Source: Ruminiclostridium sp.
GTDB taxonomy: Bacteria > Bacillota_A > Clostridia > Oscillospirales > Ruminococcaceae
Reading direction: 5' to 3'
Length of the DNA stretch: 15,008 nucleotides
NCBI GenBank assembly: GCA_017550775.1
Contig: JAFZOA010000428.1
Coordinates: 1-15,008, forward strand
The stretch's first letter is position 1; every line of letters begins with the position of its first letter. The notes beneath the pieces were generated by a model that made no database searches, was not told where the DNA came from, and saw nothing but the letters and a program-made list of their open reading frames with translations. The translations under genes were made by a program, and so were the position numbers. Positions 14,910 through 15,008 of this stretch are shown here, in pieces.

Positions 14910-15008
14910 ATGAAAAAGCACATTTCTTTACTTGCATCGGCGGCAATAATTCTCGGAATGGTATCAGGGCTCTCGGTACCCGCTTCGGCGGCGAATATCC
15001 CCGTGTCG
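14910..15008 (+). CDS. N-terminus of a secreted protein, cut by the window edge
   Basis: 33 codons from ATG at 14910 to the window end. The peptide starts MKKHISLLASAAIILG and has a hydrophobic core and a PASAA cleavage site near residue 28, a classical Sec signal peptide. An AAAGGA site lies 6 nt before the ATG. It is 36 bp after the LRR gene and probably co-transcribed with it. The mature domain is not in the window, so no function can be given; a paralogous repeat protein is plausible. Confidence 0.8.
   Translation, partial: MKKHISLLASAAIILGMVSGLSVPASAANIPVS

Overview
The window looks like a stretch of chromosome from an anaerobic, low-to-mid GC Firmicute, most likely a Ruminococcus-like member of the Oscillospiraceae. 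This is inferred from strong sigma-A type promoters (TTGACT-17-TATAAT, TTGAAA-17-TATAAT), AGGAGG-type ribosome binding sites, a YqhD/butanol-dehydrogenase-like iron alcohol dehydrogenase, a short clostridial CstA, a multi-domain substrate-binding/permease fusion and secreted leucine-rich-repeat proteins. I did not see tRNA or rRNA genes, transposase genes or CRISPR arrays.

Layout. The left third (1-5444) is read on the minus strand. galE (4428-5444) has its own promoter (5568-5596). Downstream of galE a second strong promoter (4209-4237) drives a roughly 208-nt leader that contains a candidate 21-codon ORF. It is followed by a 68-aa unknown protein (3788-3994), an iron-dependent alcohol dehydrogenase (2600-3763), a membrane protein with an extracytoplasmic TIKI/TraB/EreA-like GxxH...GxxH domain (1272-2525), and a MATE exporter (1-1232, C-terminus off the edge). 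The small gaps (24, 74 and 39 bp) and lack of a visible terminator suggest one transcript.

The middle (5876-12488) is a plus-strand operon divergent from galE, with gaps of only 7, 19 and 5 bp. It has a near-consensus promoter at 5773-5801 and a perfect hairpin at the expected 5' end of the mRNA. The genes are: a STAS domain fused to an aminoglycoside-phosphotransferase/choline-kinase-like kinase; a CX5R protein phosphatase; a CstA-family transporter; and a 1013-aa protein carrying two complete and two half amino-acid-binding domains fused to a HisM/GlnP-type ABC permease. My reading (inference) is a reversible phosphorylation switch encoded with two nutrient importers. The ABC ATPase is not in the window and must come from elsewhere.

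The right end (12489-15008) starts with a 426-bp intergenic region. It holds a 90-bp nested inverted-repeat element, a possible terminator and a promoter whose -10 lies inside a perfect palindrome. Next come a secreted leucine-rich-repeat protein (12915-14873) and the first 33 codons of another secreted protein (14910 to the edge).

The best candidates for something new are the STAS-kinase/phosphatase/transporter operon and the apparently circularly permuted substrate-binding domain split between the two ends of the 1013-aa protein's extracellular region. After those comes the membrane-anchored TIKI/EreA-like protein.
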